The notes beneath the pieces were generated by a model that saw only the letters and a program-made list of their open reading frames with translations, made no database searches and was not told the origin of the DNA. DNA of 42,188 nt from Flavobacteriaceae bacterium UBA980 (GTDB taxonomy: Bacteria; Bacteroidota; Bacteroidia; Flavobacteriales; Flavobacteriaceae), in the NCBI GenBank assembly GCA_002292265.1, contig DBBQ01000023.1, positions 105,598 to 147,785 on the forward strand, written 5' to 3'. Position numbers and translations under genes: made by a program. Numbering within the stretch: the first letter of the stretch is position 1; each line of letters opens with the position of its first letter. This document shows, in pieces, positions 41,998 through 42,188 of this stretch.

Positions 41998-42188
41998 CAG
42001 TTGCCTGCAGAGTTGCCTTTTCTATTTCTGACACCACTGATTTTCACTCTTCAAATTTAGCTGTTTTTTTATTGAGTATCTTTGAGTATTCAAATAAAAT
42101 TCATTCCAATTCCAAGTATTAAATAACCAGCGAGGGCATGGACTACCTTAATCTATGCTATTGCATAAACTTAAGAGAATGAATTTAT
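41998..42188. other. Non-coding tail of the window
   Basis: No credible gene is seen in these 191 bases. TATCTTTG at 42077-42084 could be a rightward -7 element for a gene beyond the edge. No direct repeat of the tRNA 3' end is visible here. Confidence 0.3.

Noticed and set aside
41925..42122. 65-residue plus-strand ORF
   Set aside because: It begins inside the tRNA-Ser gene and runs through its terminator hairpin.
1..42188. CRISPR array, insertion sequence, prophage, toxin-antitoxin or restriction system
   Set aside because: No regularly spaced repeats, transposase, integrase, phage structural or defence-type genes are found; apart from the broken operon and the dnaX site the genes are intact and housekeeping.

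Overview
The window is about 42 kb of chromosome from a member of the Bacteroidota, most likely family Flavobacteriaceae. The evidence is the gene content (DUF3822 beside rsmD, a thrA-thrB-thrC run, PyrR fused into a pyrB operon, a MiaE-type tRNA hydroxylase, head-GIN and DUF4097-like surface proteins), the near absence of Shine-Dalgarno sequences, and the repeated occurrence of the phylum's -7 promoter element TAnnTTTG, often with TTG about 17-20 bases upstream. The content is almost entirely housekeeping. I see no prophage, insertion sequence, CRISPR array or secondary-metabolite cluster.

Layout: 1-1131 is the 3' part of an MFS permease. 1115-3918 (minus) is a four-gene operon: ECF sigma factor, membrane anti-sigma-like protein, a secreted beta-solenoid-like protein and a head-GIN protein. 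Three of the four genes carry inactivating lesions (TAG in sigma region 4, a frameshift in the anti-sigma gene, TAA just after the GIN signal peptide). 4106-9462 (plus) holds lon, cmk and rpsA, the last with a long structured leader and a short overlapping upstream ORF. 9558-16390 (plus) is a tightly packed run: pyrR, pyrB, a small STAS-like gene, rnz, pdxH, a SixA-type phosphatase, ppk1 and ppx (pyrimidine control, tRNA 3'-end maturation, PLP synthesis and polyphosphate turnover).

16393-18754 (minus) is miaE and dnaX. The dnaX reading frame is split at a run of ten A residues containing the heptamer A AAA AAG, at the expected gamma/tau boundary, so tau can only be made by -1 ribosomal frameshifting or transcriptional slippage. 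The RNase P RNA gene starts back to back with dnaX at 18844 and runs into its own T-tract near the convergent rsmD gene. 19147-21087 (minus) is rsmD, DUF3822 and a pseudopilin-like membrane protein. 21179-23156 (plus) is a RecD-like helicase and an acyltransferase. 23157-25850 (minus) holds yebC, an RmlD-like reductase and gcvT. 25881-27503 (plus) is a secreted aminopeptidase P. 27500-32183 (minus) is the threonine pathway thrABC, followed upstream by clpC (to 34885). 35100-38835 (plus) is gyrA and a secreted TPR protein. The last part has an NlpC/P60 peptidase (minus), a PgpH-like 7TM-HD phosphodiesterase (plus) and tRNA-Ser(GCU) with a strong terminator.

The two most interesting signals are the A10 slippery site in dnaX and the multiply broken sigma/anti-sigma operon. 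Both depend on single bases, so read-level support for those bases is the first check.
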